Positions 26,288 through 39,400 of a stretch of 64,000 bases of DNA are shown here, piece by piece (positions within the stretch are counted from its first letter, which is position 1; each line of letters begins with the position of its first letter). Under the pieces are notes generated by a model. It did no database searches. It had not been told where the DNA came from and was given only the letters and a program-made list of their open reading frames with translations. The DNA is taken from the NCBI GenBank assembly GCA_947452995.1, contig CANGEV010000001.1:248001-312000 (forward strand). The letters run 5' to 3'. The stretch comes from Chitinophagales bacterium (lineage in GTDB: Bacteria; Bacteroidota; Bacteroidia; Chitinophagales; CAIODY01). Made by a program: the position numbers and the translations under genes.

Positions 26288-27207
26288 AAGGATTTGCAAC
26301 CGCCTACATCGTTGAAGCGATGACGTTCACTTCGGCAATCATACAAGAAACAATAACTCAATGAAAGTTGTGCGATGCAATAGGCGTCCTTGAACTGCGG
26401 ATTTCCTCTTTGATATGACTTTTTACTTTCAGGATTATTTCCACCATAGCCTGAGAATGAGGCAGCAACGGCATTAGCACCAACTTCAGTACGGAGTACA
26501 TTTGCGTCGGGGTAACGGGTGCTCACATCATCAATATAGTCGGTAAACGTTTTACGAAAGCCAATTTCCGCACCTATGACAATAGGACGTATAGGCACAA
26601 ACTTAATTCCAATGCCGAAAGGAATGGCTATCTGTGTTAATTTATATGGCTTTTGATTAGGGTTAGAAGATGTTCCTTGCCCTTCTGTTCGTAAGGATTG
26701 TAAATCACCGTATTGATTAGAAGGTTGAAACTTAAATCCTGCTATACCTGCAAAAACATAGGCCGACCAATTGAAATTTTGACAAACGGAAAATTCAGGG
26801 AAATGAGATTCAACTACGAGCGATAATTCTTGTAGCGGCGAGGAGAAAGAAAGATTTCTGTAACGGAGCGAAGATTTATTATTTGCATCACTAGCCGACA
26901 AAGTTCCTTTCATGTATGATAATCTATATGCCCAATAACGAGTATGCTGATAACGTAAAAAACCTCCAATAGCTTGATGCATATTAACCAACTGAAAAAA
27001 ACTTTTTGATAGGTCGCCATTATAATGACTTTCGCCATAGTTAATACCAAGTTCCCAAGAAGAATAGACGGTACCGATGCGAGCTGTTTGTATCAACGTT
27101 GATTTATCGCGCTTGCTCCATTTCAACAATTTCTTCCAAGGTTGAGCTTGGGCTTGTTGAACAAAAATGCTAAAAATGAAAAGGAGTATTAGACTACGTT
27201 TTTTCAT
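26284..27207 (-). CDS. DUF6089-family outer-membrane protein
   Basis: A 307-residue exported protein. After the signal peptide (LILLFIFSIFVQQAQAQ) the motifs SSWELGINYGESHYNGDLSK, GGFLRYQHTRYWAYRLSYMKG, YRNLSFSSPLQELSLVVE, YVFAGIAGFKFQPS, LRTEGQGTSS, IPFGIGIKF, EIGFRKTFTDYIDDVSTRYPD and a final QRGNPQFKDAYCIAQLSLSY follow the Bacteroidota DUF6089 pattern of a membrane beta-barrel with conserved TEGQG and TDYLDDVS loops. The biological role of the family is not known to me. It starts 62 bases from the divergent methyltransferase gene. Confidence 0.82.
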   Translation of the reverse strand: MKKRSLILLFIFSIFVQQAQAQPWKKLLKWSKRDKSTLIQTARIGTVYSSWELGINYGESHYNGDLSKSFFQLVNMHQAIGGFLRYQHTRYWAYRLSYMKGTLSASDANNKSSLRYRNLSFSSPLQELSLVVESHFPEFSVCQNFNWSAYVFAGIAGFKFQPSNQYGDLQSLRTEGQGTSSNPNQKPYKLTQIAIPFGIGIKFVPIRPIVIGAEIGFRKTFTDYIDDVSTRYPDANVLRTEVGANAVAASFSGYGGNNPESKKSYQRGNPQFKDAYCIAQLSLSYCFLYDCRSERHRFNDVGGCKSF

Positions 27208-27246
27208 ATTCTAAATATAGCGAAAATTCAGGACAGATATCACAAG

Positions 27247-27254
27247 TAGCTTTG
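27247..27254 (+). promoter_or_regulatory. Putative -7 element (TAGCTTTG) for the methyltransferase gene
   Basis: TAGCTTTG matches TAnnTTTG and lies 15 bases before the ATG at 27270. It overlaps an in-frame TTG at 27252, which argues for the ATG as the true start. Confidence 0.5.
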
Positions 27255-27269
27255 TATCTTAGCAGTCAG

Positions 27270-28070
27270 ATGTCGACTCTTGGAAAGAAATTATTTCAGG
27301 TTAAAGAATTCTTGCTTTTTCAACTAAAAGCAGGTACGAAACACAGTGTACATTCCCCTTTTGTATTTGAACTTTGCGAACGCGTTTTTGAGGATGCTAG
27401 AAGCTTTCATGGATTTTTAGAAATAGCAGCATTGCGCAAGCAACGAAGTGCAGAAACAGGCAAAGTTAAAATTATTGAGTTAGGCGCCGGCTCCAAACAT
27501 AATATAGACAAGGAACGTAGCGTAGGCGATCTCGTAAAGCATGTGGCTATTCCGGAGAAATACGGAAAAGTATTATTTAAGCTAGTCGATGTATTGCAGC
27601 CATGTAGTATATTAGAAATGGGGACAAGTATTGGATTTAGTGGCTTGTATCTCCATAAGGCAAAGCCATCCGCGCCAATGATCAGCTTAGAAGGGAATCC
27701 TTTCGTTGCGCATATTGCCAAGCAGCACTTTGATCAGCTTGATGCTAACACTATTACGATTAACGTTGGTGATTTTAGTGCTACTCTAGGTGAAAGTTTA
27801 GAAAGTCTAAAAAATGTTGGACTAGCCTTTATTGATGGGAATCATACCTATGCAGCCACAATAGAATATTTTGAAAAAATCCTGCCCTATACGGATGAAC
27901 ATTCCTGCATAATTTTTCATGATATCCATTGGAGCGAAGGCATGAGAAGGGCTTGGGATGAAATAAGCGGTGATTCACGCGTAGTATTTAGTATTGATCT
28001 ATTTGAGATGGGGCTAATCTTTTTCAACAAAGGAGTCCCTAAGCAACATTTTCTATTAAAAGTAAAATAA
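27270..28070 (+). CDS. Class I SAM-dependent methyltransferase
   Basis: A 266-residue cytoplasmic enzyme with the Rossmann-type motif I SILEMGTSIGFSGLYLHKA, an acidic end of strand 2 in MISLEGNPFVAHIAKQHF, and GLAFIDGNHTYAATIEYF plus CIIFHDIHWSEGMRRAWDEI, the pattern of O-methyltransferase-like enzymes that handle small molecules or sugars. The N-terminal extension (HSVHSPFVFELCERVF) is common in Bacteroidota members. Substrate unknown. It starts at ATG 27270 and is followed after five bases by a GT-C-like gene, probably in one operon. Confidence 0.82.
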   Translation: MSTLGKKLFQVKEFLLFQLKAGTKHSVHSPFVFELCERVFEDARSFHGFLEIAALRKQRSAETGKVKIIELGAGSKHNIDKERSVGDLVKHVAIPEKYGKVLFKLVDVLQPCSILEMGTSIGFSGLYLHKAKPSAPMISLEGNPFVAHIAKQHFDQLDANTITINVGDFSATLGESLESLKNVGLAFIDGNHTYAATIEYFEKILPYTDEHSCIIFHDIHWSEGMRRAWDEISGDSRVVFSIDLFEMGLIFFNKGVPKQHFLLKVK

Positions 28071-28075
28071 GTAGC

Positions 28076-29224
28076 ATGAGAAAAACAATCTTGAGTTTGC
28101 TCGCGATGATGGCATTTTCGATGATAAGCATTGCATATATTCCTAAAAGCAGTGGGGCATGGTGGAGTATCGTAGCACTTATAATTTGGAGTATCACATA
28201 TTTTTTACTGCTTCATGAGAGCAACAAATTAAATAGTGAAACAGAATCTGAACGAAACAAAAATATTCGCTATATAATTTATGGAGGAATAATAATGCGA
28301 ATGCTATTACTTTTCGCTCTTCCAAAATGGGCTAGTGATTTATATCGTATTTTATGGGACGCCAAAGTACAAGCAATAGGCTATAACCCCTATTCTGTTA
28401 CTCCGAAAGAGCTCATGGACCGAGGTTTAAATACCTTTTCAAATGCAGGAAATATCTATCATCAACTGCGAGATGTTCACGCCTATTCTACAAATGGCCC
28501 ATTATATGAATGGCTAGCATTTCTATCCATAAAATTATCACTTGGGAAGGATTGGGTGATGACTAGTATTTTCCGATTGATTATTATAATGTTGGATATA
28601 CTCAGTATTTTAAGTTTATTAAAATGGCAACAACAAAATAAAATAAGCACCCGTTCCTTATTACATTATTTATTTAACCCATTTATCTTATTAAGTATTG
28701 CACTATATGCTCCGTCATGGACTTTAGCCTTCGCGTTATTAATTTTTGCCTTTCAATTACATCAACAAAACAGAATGTTACGCAGTGGAATCGTCTATGT
28801 ACTGACTTTAGCTGCTAGTCCGCTTGCAATTATTGCCTTACCTATTCTTTTTATAAAATCAAGTCGTAAGACGACCATAAAAACGATTTTAGTAGTTGGC
28901 ATTTTAGCGATTTCAATTTATTTACCGTATTTCCGTACCGGAGACGTACGTCATAATATAATCGCAGAGTGGATGCATGATTTATTGTTCTATCCAGGAG
29001 GTGGTGTATTACAAGGTTTTTCGTTTATTAACTCGCTCTACCCTACCATAGCTTTGATTCTTGCAATTTTAGGCTGGAAGTGTATTTATATTCGAACACT
29101 CGTTATTAAACGCAAGGAGCGTATCGAAGTAATTGCATTAAGCACCTTGGAAAACACTTTAAAATGGGCCATAATACTTCCTGGAGCGCTTGTGATAGCG
29201 TGGTTTCTAGAAGTACTCGTTTAA
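28076..29224 (+). CDS. Polytopic GT-C-like glycosyltransferase (GT87/DUF2029-like)
   Basis: A 382-residue membrane protein with about nine to ten hydrophobic spans. After the second span is KWASDLYRILWDAKVQAIGYNPYSV, an extracytoplasmic loop like the 'D-x-Y-R-Y-x-W-D-G-x-[LV]-x(3)-G-x-N-P-Y' loop of polyprenol-phosphate-sugar-dependent GT-C enzymes; the Asp-Leu-Tyr-Arg is the likely catalytic part. A later loop has YSTNGPLYEWLAF. It would transfer a mannose-like sugar on the periplasmic side. It lies five bases after the methyltransferase gene and almost touches the convergent PorP/SprF gene (one base between stops). Confidence 0.75.
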   Translation: MRKTILSLLAMMAFSMISIAYIPKSSGAWWSIVALIIWSITYFLLLHESNKLNSETESERNKNIRYIIYGGIIMRMLLLFALPKWASDLYRILWDAKVQAIGYNPYSVTPKELMDRGLNTFSNAGNIYHQLRDVHAYSTNGPLYEWLAFLSIKLSLGKDWVMTSIFRLIIIMLDILSILSLLKWQQQNKISTRSLLHYLFNPFILLSIALYAPSWTLAFALLIFAFQLHQQNRMLRSGIVYVLTLAASPLAIIALPILFIKSSRKTTIKTILVVGILAISIYLPYFRTGDVRHNIIAEWMHDLLFYPGGGVLQGFSFINSLYPTIALILAILGWKCIYIRTLVIKRKERIEVIALSTLENTLKWAIILPGALVIAWFLEVLV

Positions 29225-29225
29225 A

Positions 29226-30473
29226 TTACTGGAACATCGGAGGGCACTTTACCCGACTCTTTTTCAACTTATTTTTTGCGAACCAACGTGCTAATTCATT
29301 ATGCTTGTTTTTAAGCAACCATAAACTGATAGTGTTTGAAACCGAGCGTTGATTATAATAGTTTACATTAACTTTTGATAGAATTCGTGAGTAGATAATA
29401 CTTAGTTCGTAGGTGCCAGGTGTTTTGGCTAGCATATTTCCTAGCGTGATATCATAACTAAAACCAACTTTTAGATAGTCAACACCAGTCCTACTTCCAT
29501 TCTGCGAAACACTTGTGGGGAATTGCGCACCTGCAGTAAGCACAAGGCTATTGATATTTCCAGTTGACTTATGAAACGTTGTTTTATCCCAAACACCACC
29601 ATAGAAATAAGTATAGGAACTTCCCATAAATCCGGAAGAACCTATACTTTTTTGAAGATAGTTAAATCCAATTTGCATTAAATTGAACGGCCCTTGTGTT
29701 GTGTAAAAAAGTCCAGGGGCAATGATATCTTTATTTAAAAAATTAGATCGTTTAGAGAAGGCTGCAATAGGAATATTAGAATTAATAGTCAATGTTTTTT
29801 TGATAGGTAATTTTGCATACATATCAATCATACTTTGATCGGTACTAGCTACGTGGCACCAAGAATAACCTATAGTGTTTTGCGTGATTTTACCTCGTTT
29901 TCGACCCAGGTCTAATCTTAATGCTCCACCAATAGAAGCGTCAATTCCATGAATCGGTTGATATACGGAACTCAATGAATTCGAGTAACTAGACGTAGCT
30001 GTGATAACACCTAAAATAGGATCTAATTGATCGCGAAAAGTAAAATTATTGATATTCACTGATTGATTGAAATATCCCCACTTCATACCCATTTGAAAAT
30101 AACTATATTTTTCTCTACCCTTTGTTTTAACGTAATTTAGTGCAATCCGATATGCGCCCACAAAATTAAAAATCTGTGTTGTTAAGTTTCCATGACCTTC
30201 CATATCAAACGTTTGCATTTCAACACCCATATTCCAAGGACTTCCATTTAGATTCATATCCATAGAAGCTCCTGTCGAAAGAAATTTGTCTGGAGCGTTG
30301 TACCACAAATGTTGCCCGATAGCAGCAATACGTAAATCTCCATTCATTCCCGCATAGGCAGGATTTACACTCACGAGATGATTAAAAAATTGCGAATAAG
30401 AAGGATCTTGCGCATTTGCATTGAAATGCAAAAGAAAAAGTACCGCACTAAGTAAACGAATAAATATTTTCAT
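29226..30473 (-). CDS. PorP/SprF-family type IX secretion membrane protein
   Basis: A 415-residue outer-membrane barrel of the PorP/SprF family. The signal peptide FIRLLSAVLFLLHFNANAQ is followed by the family start DPSYSQFFNHLVSVNPAYAGMNGDLRIAAIGQHLWYN, then strand-rich sequence with LSTGASMDMNL, FNFVGAYRIALNY, FRDQLDPILG, GLFYTTQGPF and YLKVGFSYDIT. In Flavobacterium, SprF is needed for secretion of SprB, the gliding adhesin with a type B sorting domain. Here the ATG overlaps the stop of the giant gene (TAATG), so it is the dedicated partner of that protein. A lysine- and proline-rich tail (KKSRVKCPPMFQ) extends past the last strand. Confidence 0.93.
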   Translation of the reverse strand: MKIFIRLLSAVLFLLHFNANAQDPSYSQFFNHLVSVNPAYAGMNGDLRIAAIGQHLWYNAPDKFLSTGASMDMNLNGSPWNMGVEMQTFDMEGHGNLTTQIFNFVGAYRIALNYVKTKGREKYSYFQMGMKWGYFNQSVNINNFTFRDQLDPILGVITATSSYSNSLSSVYQPIHGIDASIGGALRLDLGRKRGKITQNTIGYSWCHVASTDQSMIDMYAKLPIKKTLTINSNIPIAAFSKRSNFLNKDIIAPGLFYTTQGPFNLMQIGFNYLQKSIGSSGFMGSSYTYFYGGVWDKTTFHKSTGNINSLVLTAGAQFPTSVSQNGSRTGVDYLKVGFSYDITLGNMLAKTPGTYELSIIYSRILSKVNVNYYNQRSVSNTISLWLLKNKHNELARWFAKNKLKKSRVKCPPMFQ

Positions 30474-33400
30474 TATCTCAATATTGTTATGGTCCCAATT
30501 TGACGAGGACGTTTATTGTAAATATCATTTCCTTTCCATGGTGTTCCGTCTTCAAATTTCGCTTCAATATACCAGGTATAAACATCCTGTGGAACTATTT
30601 TATCACCATTTAAAACATTACCATTCCACGCTTCATTTGGCGAACCATTTTTGTCTAAAGAAGTACTTTCAAACAATAAGCCACCCCAGGTATCATAAAT
30701 CCAGATATGATATTCTGAAAGTCCGGTACCGACAGGTAAGAATACTTTATTAATAGGATCATCTGAATTAGGCGTAAAGGCATCTGGAACGTATAGTCCT
30801 TTATCGAAGCTTGTAAATACATTTACTGCAAAAGTATCTGTACAACCGTCTCCATTCATAGCAACTAAAAGCACCTTATGATAACCAATCGTATGGAAAT
30901 AATGAGTAGGGTTGGTATCTGTACTTGTTTCTCCGTCATCAAAAATCCACTGATAGGTATTAGCTCCCATGGATTGATTAAAGAAATCAACTTGTGTATT
31001 AGGAGCAGCACTATTTACATTACTATAGGTAAACATTGCTGTTGGGTGTGAATAAACCGTGATATAAGTATTTTTGAAGCTAGAATCAGGGCATGCTCGA
31101 TTTGGTCCTGTAACAGTTAATGCGACATCATAAACACCAGGCAACAAGAATGTATAAGGGTTAGATGCTGCATTCCCAACAAGTTGATTATTGACATACC
31201 AATAATATTGTATTGCGTCTGTTGAAGTACTTTGCAAGGTAGCATTCAAAGGTGCGCAGCCTGTAAGTGGCATTACAAAGAAATCAGCAACTGGTTGAGG
31301 CGATACCACAAAATTCTTTACAAAAGTATCTGCGCATCCAAAACCGTTGGCAGCAATTAATTGAATCGGATAAGTGCCCGTAGCATTAAATGTAAAGACA
31401 GGATTAGGAATACTACTTTGTTGTGTATTATTATTCCAAGTCCAATTATAAGTATTTGCTCCACTTGAAGTGTTGGTAGAGGTAATCGTTACGGGAGGCG
31501 CAGTACATGCGAAAGGCAAGGACAAATTGAAGCCAGCTGTAGGAGATGGCAATACCGTGACACTAAAATTCGTAGTAGCTTGACAGCCATAGAAGTTAGT
31601 GCTGGTATAAGTAATTTGATAAACACCACTATTCGTATAAACGTGAGAAGGTGTTGAGAAAACACTTTGCGTTGCATCCCCAAAATCCCATAGATACGAA
31701 TTTACATTAAGCGAACTATTCGTAGTTGAAATATTTAACGGAGCGCAACCATTTAATGGCGACAAGGAGACATTATTAATTGGTGCAGCACGAACAAAGA
31801 GTATTAAAGAATCAACAGAAATACAACCATTCGCATTAGCATAATGATAGAACATCGTATCGGAACCAACTCCAGCTGTTTGCGGATTAAAGCTATTTCC
31901 AATCACACCTGTGCCCGTACCACTAAATACGCCTCCTGCAGGTGTTGCTGTTAAAAGCAAGGAATTCGCATTTGCACATAGATTAACGGAAGCAGGAGGA
32001 TAAATTTGAACATTTGCAGCAGGGATAACATTAATACTAATACTGATATTATTAGAACATGAATTAGGATTCGGAGCCGGGATTGTATAAGTAATTGTTT
32101 GCACCCCAGGTCCGGCAATATTTGGATAAAATAAATTACCCACTACCCCATTACCAGTAAAGGTTCCACCAGCAGGCACTCCACTTAAAATTAACGGTGC
32201 ACCATTCTGACAAATGGTAGTCGGAATTGGATTAATGGTGATATTAGATAAGGTATCAACATAAATTGTATCGTGCGCTATTGACGTGCAACCATTTACT
32301 TGAGTTAGGCTGTATGTGAGAACATAAGGTCCACCAATACCTGCAATAACAGGATTAAATGTATTCCCCCCAACAACCCCAATACCAGAGAAGGTTCCAC
32401 CGACCGGATTACCGAAAAGGTTTACTATACCACCGTTAAAACATACTGTATCAGGTAGTGTATTTATAGTTATCACTGGCACTGATAATACAGAAATTGT
32501 TTTTGAAACAAAAGACGTACAACCATTAGGATCGGAGTAGGTATAAGTAATGGTATGTACACCGACACCTGCGGTAGCAGGATTAAAGGTAGCTCCAGTG
32601 ACACCATTACCCGTGAACACCCCACCAGCAGGAGTAGCTACCAAAGCAATACTATTAGCATTGATACAGATAGTTGCAGGAGGATTCGTAAAGTTGATAA
32701 CAGGTATTGCGTTCACCACCATATTTGTTTGCACATAATTTGTACAACCATTTGCACCTGTTGTGGTATAGGTTATGATATGCGTTCCAACACCTGCAAG
32801 ATTTGGGCTAAATTGATTTCCTACCATCCCCACTCCATTGAATACGCCACCAACAGGAGTACCAACTAAAGTTACTGCAGGATGATTCAAACATAAAGGA
32901 GAAGGAGTTGGTAAAATATTTACAACAGGGATTGTATCAATAATTATTTGTTGCGTATCAAAGGCTGCACAGCCAGTCAGTGGATTAGTGTAAGTATATG
33001 TGATAGTGTAAGGCCCTCCCACCCCAGCGATTGCAGGCACAAAATTATTTCCTTGCACACCATTACCAGTGAATACACCACCACTAGGGTTAGCTGTCAA
33101 TGCAACATTAGCAGCATTCACACAATAAGAGCTCACCAATGGATTAAACGTTACGATTGGTAATGGATTTATGGTAATCGTTTTATTTATTGTATTGGAA
33201 CATCCATTTGCATCGGTATATGCATAGGTAATTGTATAGTTTCCGATAGCCAATCCAGAAGGATCAAACGTATTATTCACTACACCTGTACCAGAGAAAA
33301 TACCACCAGTAGGATTTGCATTTAAAGGTATAGGGTTTGCATTGGTACAAATACTATTAGGGACATTGACAAAACTTAATACCGGAAGTGGATTAACTAC

Positions 33401-36400
33401 GATAGTTGCATTATCTGTATTTACACAACCGTGCAAGTCAGTATAAGAATACGTTATAACTGTATTACCAGCTCCAGCAATCGAAGGGTTAAAGGTATTT
33501 GTTACAACACCAACACCTGAGAAAACGCCTCCGAAAGGATTACCACCTAAAGTAATTGGTGATGCGTTAATACAAATAGCGGTAGGAGGAATCACTAATG
33601 AAACAGCAGGCGTTTGATAAACACTCACAGTATCAGAGACAGTAACCGAACAACCAAATGCATTTGTATAGGTATAGTAAATAGTATATGGACCGCCCAC
33701 GCCCGCAGTAGCAGGTACAAACGTATTTCCAACAACACCAGTACCTGTAAATGATCCACCGCTAGGAATGGCCGTTAAAGGCACAGCAGGGGCACTGTAA
33801 CAATAAGGACCTAATATTGGATTCATAGTAACAATCGGTGTAGGCTGAACTGTTATTGATTTTGAAATTGAATTGGTACAGCCATTAGGATCCGTATAAG
33901 TATAGGTAAAAGTATGAGGTCCTACACCAGCAAATGCTGGGTTAAATGTATTTGCAACTATACCCGTACCAGAGAATAAACCACCGACAGGACTTCCTGA
34001 CAAGGAAAGTGGTGTGGCAGCCACACAAATCGTTGCAGGTATTGCGGCGATCGTAACGGTAGGTTTATTTACAACGTTAATCTGTACCGATGTAGTGTTA
34101 GTACATGCGCCAAGAGCAGTGGTAGAAGTATAAGTATACGTTATAGTATATGGACCTCCGACTCCTGCAATAGCAGGGTCGAAATTATTCCCGATTACTC
34201 CAAGTCCAGAGAAAGTACCGCCTGAAGGTGAAGCGGTTAATGGTACAAGCCCTCCATTAATACAAACTTGACTTGGGATTGGATTAATTGCTAATGCAGG
34301 AAGTGGATCAACACTAATTGAAGTTGTAGCAGTATTGGTACAGCCGGAAGGACTCGTATAGGTATAGGTAATGATGTAAGGACCTCCATTACCTGCTGTA
34401 GAAGGGATAAAGTTATTACCAACAACACCTTGACCTGTGAAAGTACCTCCACCTGGATTTCCTACTAATGGAATATTCGTCCCATTCACACAGATCCGTG
34501 AAGGAATTGCATTAATTGAAACAACAGGCGTTGCGTTTACGGTCACAGGGATTGTGATTGAATCGATACAACCTGTTATTGCGGACGTTGCAATCAATTG
34601 AACATTATAAGAAGAAGCACTTGTATAGGTATGATTTACGGAAGCGAAATTAGAACTTGTGCCATCTCCAAAATCCCAACTAAGCGCTGAGATACCAACT
34701 GCAGTACCTGCAGCATTCGTTGCACTACTTGTATTGGTAAACGTGATTGGATTTCCTAAACAGGCCGGAGAACTAATTACATTAAACGATACAAGTGGAC
34801 GAGGATGAATATTATACGTAACATACGCAGTATCATTGCCACAACCATCTGTTGCGTAGAAGGTATCTACATAAACACCAGGTGTAGATATTATCTGCGA
34901 ATAATTTTTTACCGGAGCAACATTACCATTTTGGAAATGCCAATACCACGAAGTTGCACCTTGTGAAGCACCGACATAAGTTAATAATGCTGGAGCACAT
35001 GCATTCATCAAATTAACATTTGCAAGCGCATGCACTTGATTTGGTAATACCACCAAACTATCCATTTTATTATCTGTACCACATTTATTACTTGCAAATA
35101 AGGTTACATAGAAAGTATCGGCTTTATTAATAGTGCTATACGTATGAAGAGATGGCGTTGCTACATTACTTGTAGTACCGTCGCCAAAATTCCAAGTATA
35201 CGCATTATTCGTACCTAATGAGTTATTAATAAATTGCGTATTCAAAGGCGAACAACCTAGGTTAGGCGCAATAACAAAATTGACATGTGGACGATCTAAT
35301 ATTGTTAAGGTATCATACGCAACTCTAGAGCCACAGAAATTAGTTGCTGTAAGGGTTATATAATAACTCGTATCTCCATGAAAGCCCACATTATATGATT
35401 GAGCTAGTGGCTGAATAGGAGAATTAGTTGGGAAGCTTCCATTACCAAGGTCCCACATGAAATTAGTGGTGTAATAAGCAGAGGTATCGGTTAAATTTTG
35501 GAAGCTAATAAGTGCTGGTCCACAAGAAGAATCGCCAACAATGTGAAGCTTCGTAGATGGAGAATCCACGACTAATAATTTAGTGATGGAACTGTCCTTA
35601 CAACCAAACAAACTTGTAACAACAAATTTCACATTGAAAGAATCCTGCTTGGAATAAAAATGTGTTGGTGCGAAAGCTGTTGAAACAGCAGATTGATCAC
35701 CGAAGTCCCATACATACGTATTTCCATTGATTGCTCCGTTTGTGAACGTAACTAATGAATTAACACAATTCAAGAAATTGACAGAAATAAACGGCTTCGG
35801 AAGTGGCTGTACAGTTACATTGTAAGTAGAAAAAACCCCAGGACATACCCCTGCAAAAGGCGTTACATTGAAATTAACAATTACAGGGAAATTCGTAGGG
35901 TTTACAATTGCTTGAGAAGGAATAGTATCTGTATTACCAATCGCGACAGGAACATTCGCTCCGTTACCGGCAGCTATCCAAGTAAAGGTTGCTCCCGGAG
36001 TAGTACTTAATAAGGCCACTGCATTAAATGCTTGATTCGAACACAAATTCGTATCAGGCAAAGAGAACGTCAAAGTAGCGATTGGCTGTACATTGATATT
36101 TACAAGAACAGGTGCTCCATCACAAACAATTCCTCCGTTAGAAAAATGTGGTGTTATGGTATATTGTAATGTTTGAATCACCGCACTTGCATTAGTCAAT
36201 TGCTGTGTAATGCTAGATCCCGTTCCATTAGAGGCACCACTCACAACAGCAGGTGCCAAAACTGTCCATGAATAATAGGTATTCGGTACCGTAGTCGTTA
36301 GACTAATCGCAGTTGTAGCATTACTACAAATAGTGGTATCCGTATAAACAGGAATCACATCCGGAGTTGGATTCACTGTAATGATGGTGGTGTTTACAGG

Positions 36401-39400
36401 ACCATTACAATTCGCCGCACCATTTGTTGTTGCAAATGCGTTAAAAACGATATCATGTGGAATCGTATCCGTATTTATGAAATTAGCGGATGCAACAGGT
36501 ATTGAATCGCTGTTTCCAGTAATAGGGAAGCTTCCAATGATAATGGAATCATACGCAATCATCGACCAAGTATAACTTACATTTGGCGTAGTAGAACTTA
36601 AATGAATGGCGCTATTCAAACTATTATTACAAATGTATTGATGCGTTAAATCAAAATTGGTAATCGGCGAAGGATTAACGGCAATCATTAAAGTCTGCAC
36701 CGGTCCTTGACACAATTCAGCGTTCGGAATAATTGAATATACTACTGTATCCACAAGAGCTGTTGGATTGCTTATAACATGACTAGGAATCGTGTCCGTT
36801 GCGCCACTCAATAAATAACCTGTCAAGGAATTGTGTAATACGTTGCCTGTCCATTGATACGTTGTATTTGCCAAAGAAGAAACAAAACTATCTTGGACTG
36901 TTGCTGTAGCGGAGCAGATGGTCTGCATCGCTAAAAGAGAAATAACAGGTAATGGCTTGATGTCGAATAGGAAGGAATCCACAAAACCTATACAGCCATT
37001 AAGAGAAGGTGTAATTAGATAGTATAAGGAATCATGTGCAGTGGTATTATTGACAATCGACATGGATGGTAAATTACCAACACCATTTAACAACATATTC
37101 GAAGAAGACCCTTGGTAATGCGAACTCAAATTCCAGGTATAAGTAGATCCAACTGGGTTAGAGGCAAAATTGACAAGCGCTGTAGGAACGGCACTACAAT
37201 TGACTTGCACGAGAGGTGTAGTAGTAATTGAAGGCAATGGCTTAATGTAGATAGAGTCGTAGAAATTCGGACCAATACAGCCATTCAAGTTAGCATACGC
37301 TTCTAATTGAACACTCAACAAATTCTTTGTTGTATTAATTAAATGCATTGCAGGAATAGTATTAATACCGTTGCTGCTAACACCAGATAATCCTGCAGGA
37401 ATATTTTGCGCATTCCAAGCAAAGATACAATTTGGTGTAGTGGATGATAATATAATTGCTTGGGTCGTATCATCCGAACAAATCCATTGTTTGCTAGGCG
37501 TAAAACTAACTATCGGAGAAGGTGCTACCGTTATTAAATAACGGAATGGGAATCCAGGACATGTCTTTCCGCCCATTGTGAACGTTGGAATCACACTATA
37601 CGAAACCGTATCATAATTTACACTGCTGTTCAGCAATTGCTGATTAATCAATGCTCCTACTCCACTTGTTTGACCACTAATATTTAAACCAGGATTAGCA
37701 GTCCATGTATAAATGGTTCCAGGAATATTAGAGCTCAACTGAATATTACAATTCGTATTATAACAAATCGTATCTGCGCTAATGATACCCGATAAAACAG
37801 GATTCGGATTAATCGTAATTTTAAACGTATCTACTGCACCAGGGCAAGTAGCGCCTACCGTAGTTTGAACTTGCGTTACATAATTTACGGTTAAAGGAAC
37901 TGTCGAATTATTAATGAAGGTTTGTGAAGGAATAACATTCGTACCACTCAAAACTAATCCCGCAGCAGAAATACCACTCGGCACAATTGCGTTCCAAGAG
38001 AAACTCACATTCGGTGAAGCTGAACTAATAAGTACTGAAGGACTCGGAGCTCCTGAACAAATGAATGTGTCGTTATTGGAGAATTGTATTTGCGGAGCAG
38101 GGTTCACATATATTGCGGTTTGCAATGGAATTCCTGCGCAACCGTTTAGAGTCCCTGTAACCGTATAAATCAAGGTATCAGCAATCACACCATTATTATG
38201 AATCGACTGAGAGGCAATAGTAGAATTAGTAGAGCTTACAGTATAGTTAGACAAAGAATTTTGCAATACACTCGACTGCCAGTTAAAGCTAGTGCCTATA
38301 GTAGGATTTGCACTAACACTTAATGCGCTGGCTAATGAGTCAGAGCAAATTGTTTGTGAGCCAGAAATAGTTAATACAGGAAGTGGCTTCACATAAATCG
38401 TATAGAAAGCAGGCGACAAAGAAGGACATCCATTTAATGTCGCATTAACCGCATAAACCACGCTATCTAAATAATAGGTTCCATTTTTAACCGTATTATT
38501 TAAGAGCGTCATTGCTAGTAAATTACCAACCCCGCTATTCGTAGCACCACTTACCGTATTTATGGTAGAAATACTCCAACTGAAAGTAGATCCTGAAGGA
38601 ATACTTATCCAATTGACAGGGGTAGAATTAGTCCCGCTACAGATTGAATCATGCGTTGACAATAAAGACACCACAGGTATCGGATTCACAGTGATAGTGT
38701 ACGTTGCATTATTACCAGTACAAGCTCCAATGGAAGCATTCGCTTGGTAAGTAATCGTTAATGGCGTTAAGGAATTATTCGTTAATGTTTGTGCAGAAAT
38801 TGTATTAGTACCGGCACCAATTGCACCATTAATGCCAAATGGTACAGTCGCCGTCCATGCATAAGTTACACCAGCAGTTGTTGAGTTTAACGTAACTAGA
38901 CTGCTTGTTTGTTGCGAACAAATAGTCTGATTTGGAATACTGAAAGTTACTATAGGACTAGGCTGTATATAGATACGTTGCGTAACAGGGCTTCCAACGC
39001 ATGAGAATCCTGACAAGACAACAGTTGGAGTAATGGTATAATCCACATATTGCATGGTTGCTGTAGTATTTGTCAAGACTTGAGAAATTACAGCGCCATT
39101 ACCATTTGAGTAACCACTAATACCAGCAGAACCGATTGCAGTAAAGGTGTAACTTGTATTAGACAAATTACTAGAAATATTAATCACAGCAGAGGTTCCT
39201 GAACAGATTGTAGCACTAGCTGGTGTTATTGTTAAAGTAGGAATTGGGTTAACAATTACTGTTGCCGTGTATGAAGTGCCATTGCATGAGGTACCATTTG
39301 CTGTAGAGGCTATTACACTATACGTAATCGTTTTAGGCGAAGTGGTATTATTAACAAAAACCTGAGAAGGTATCGTATTTCCAACGCCAGAAAGCACCAG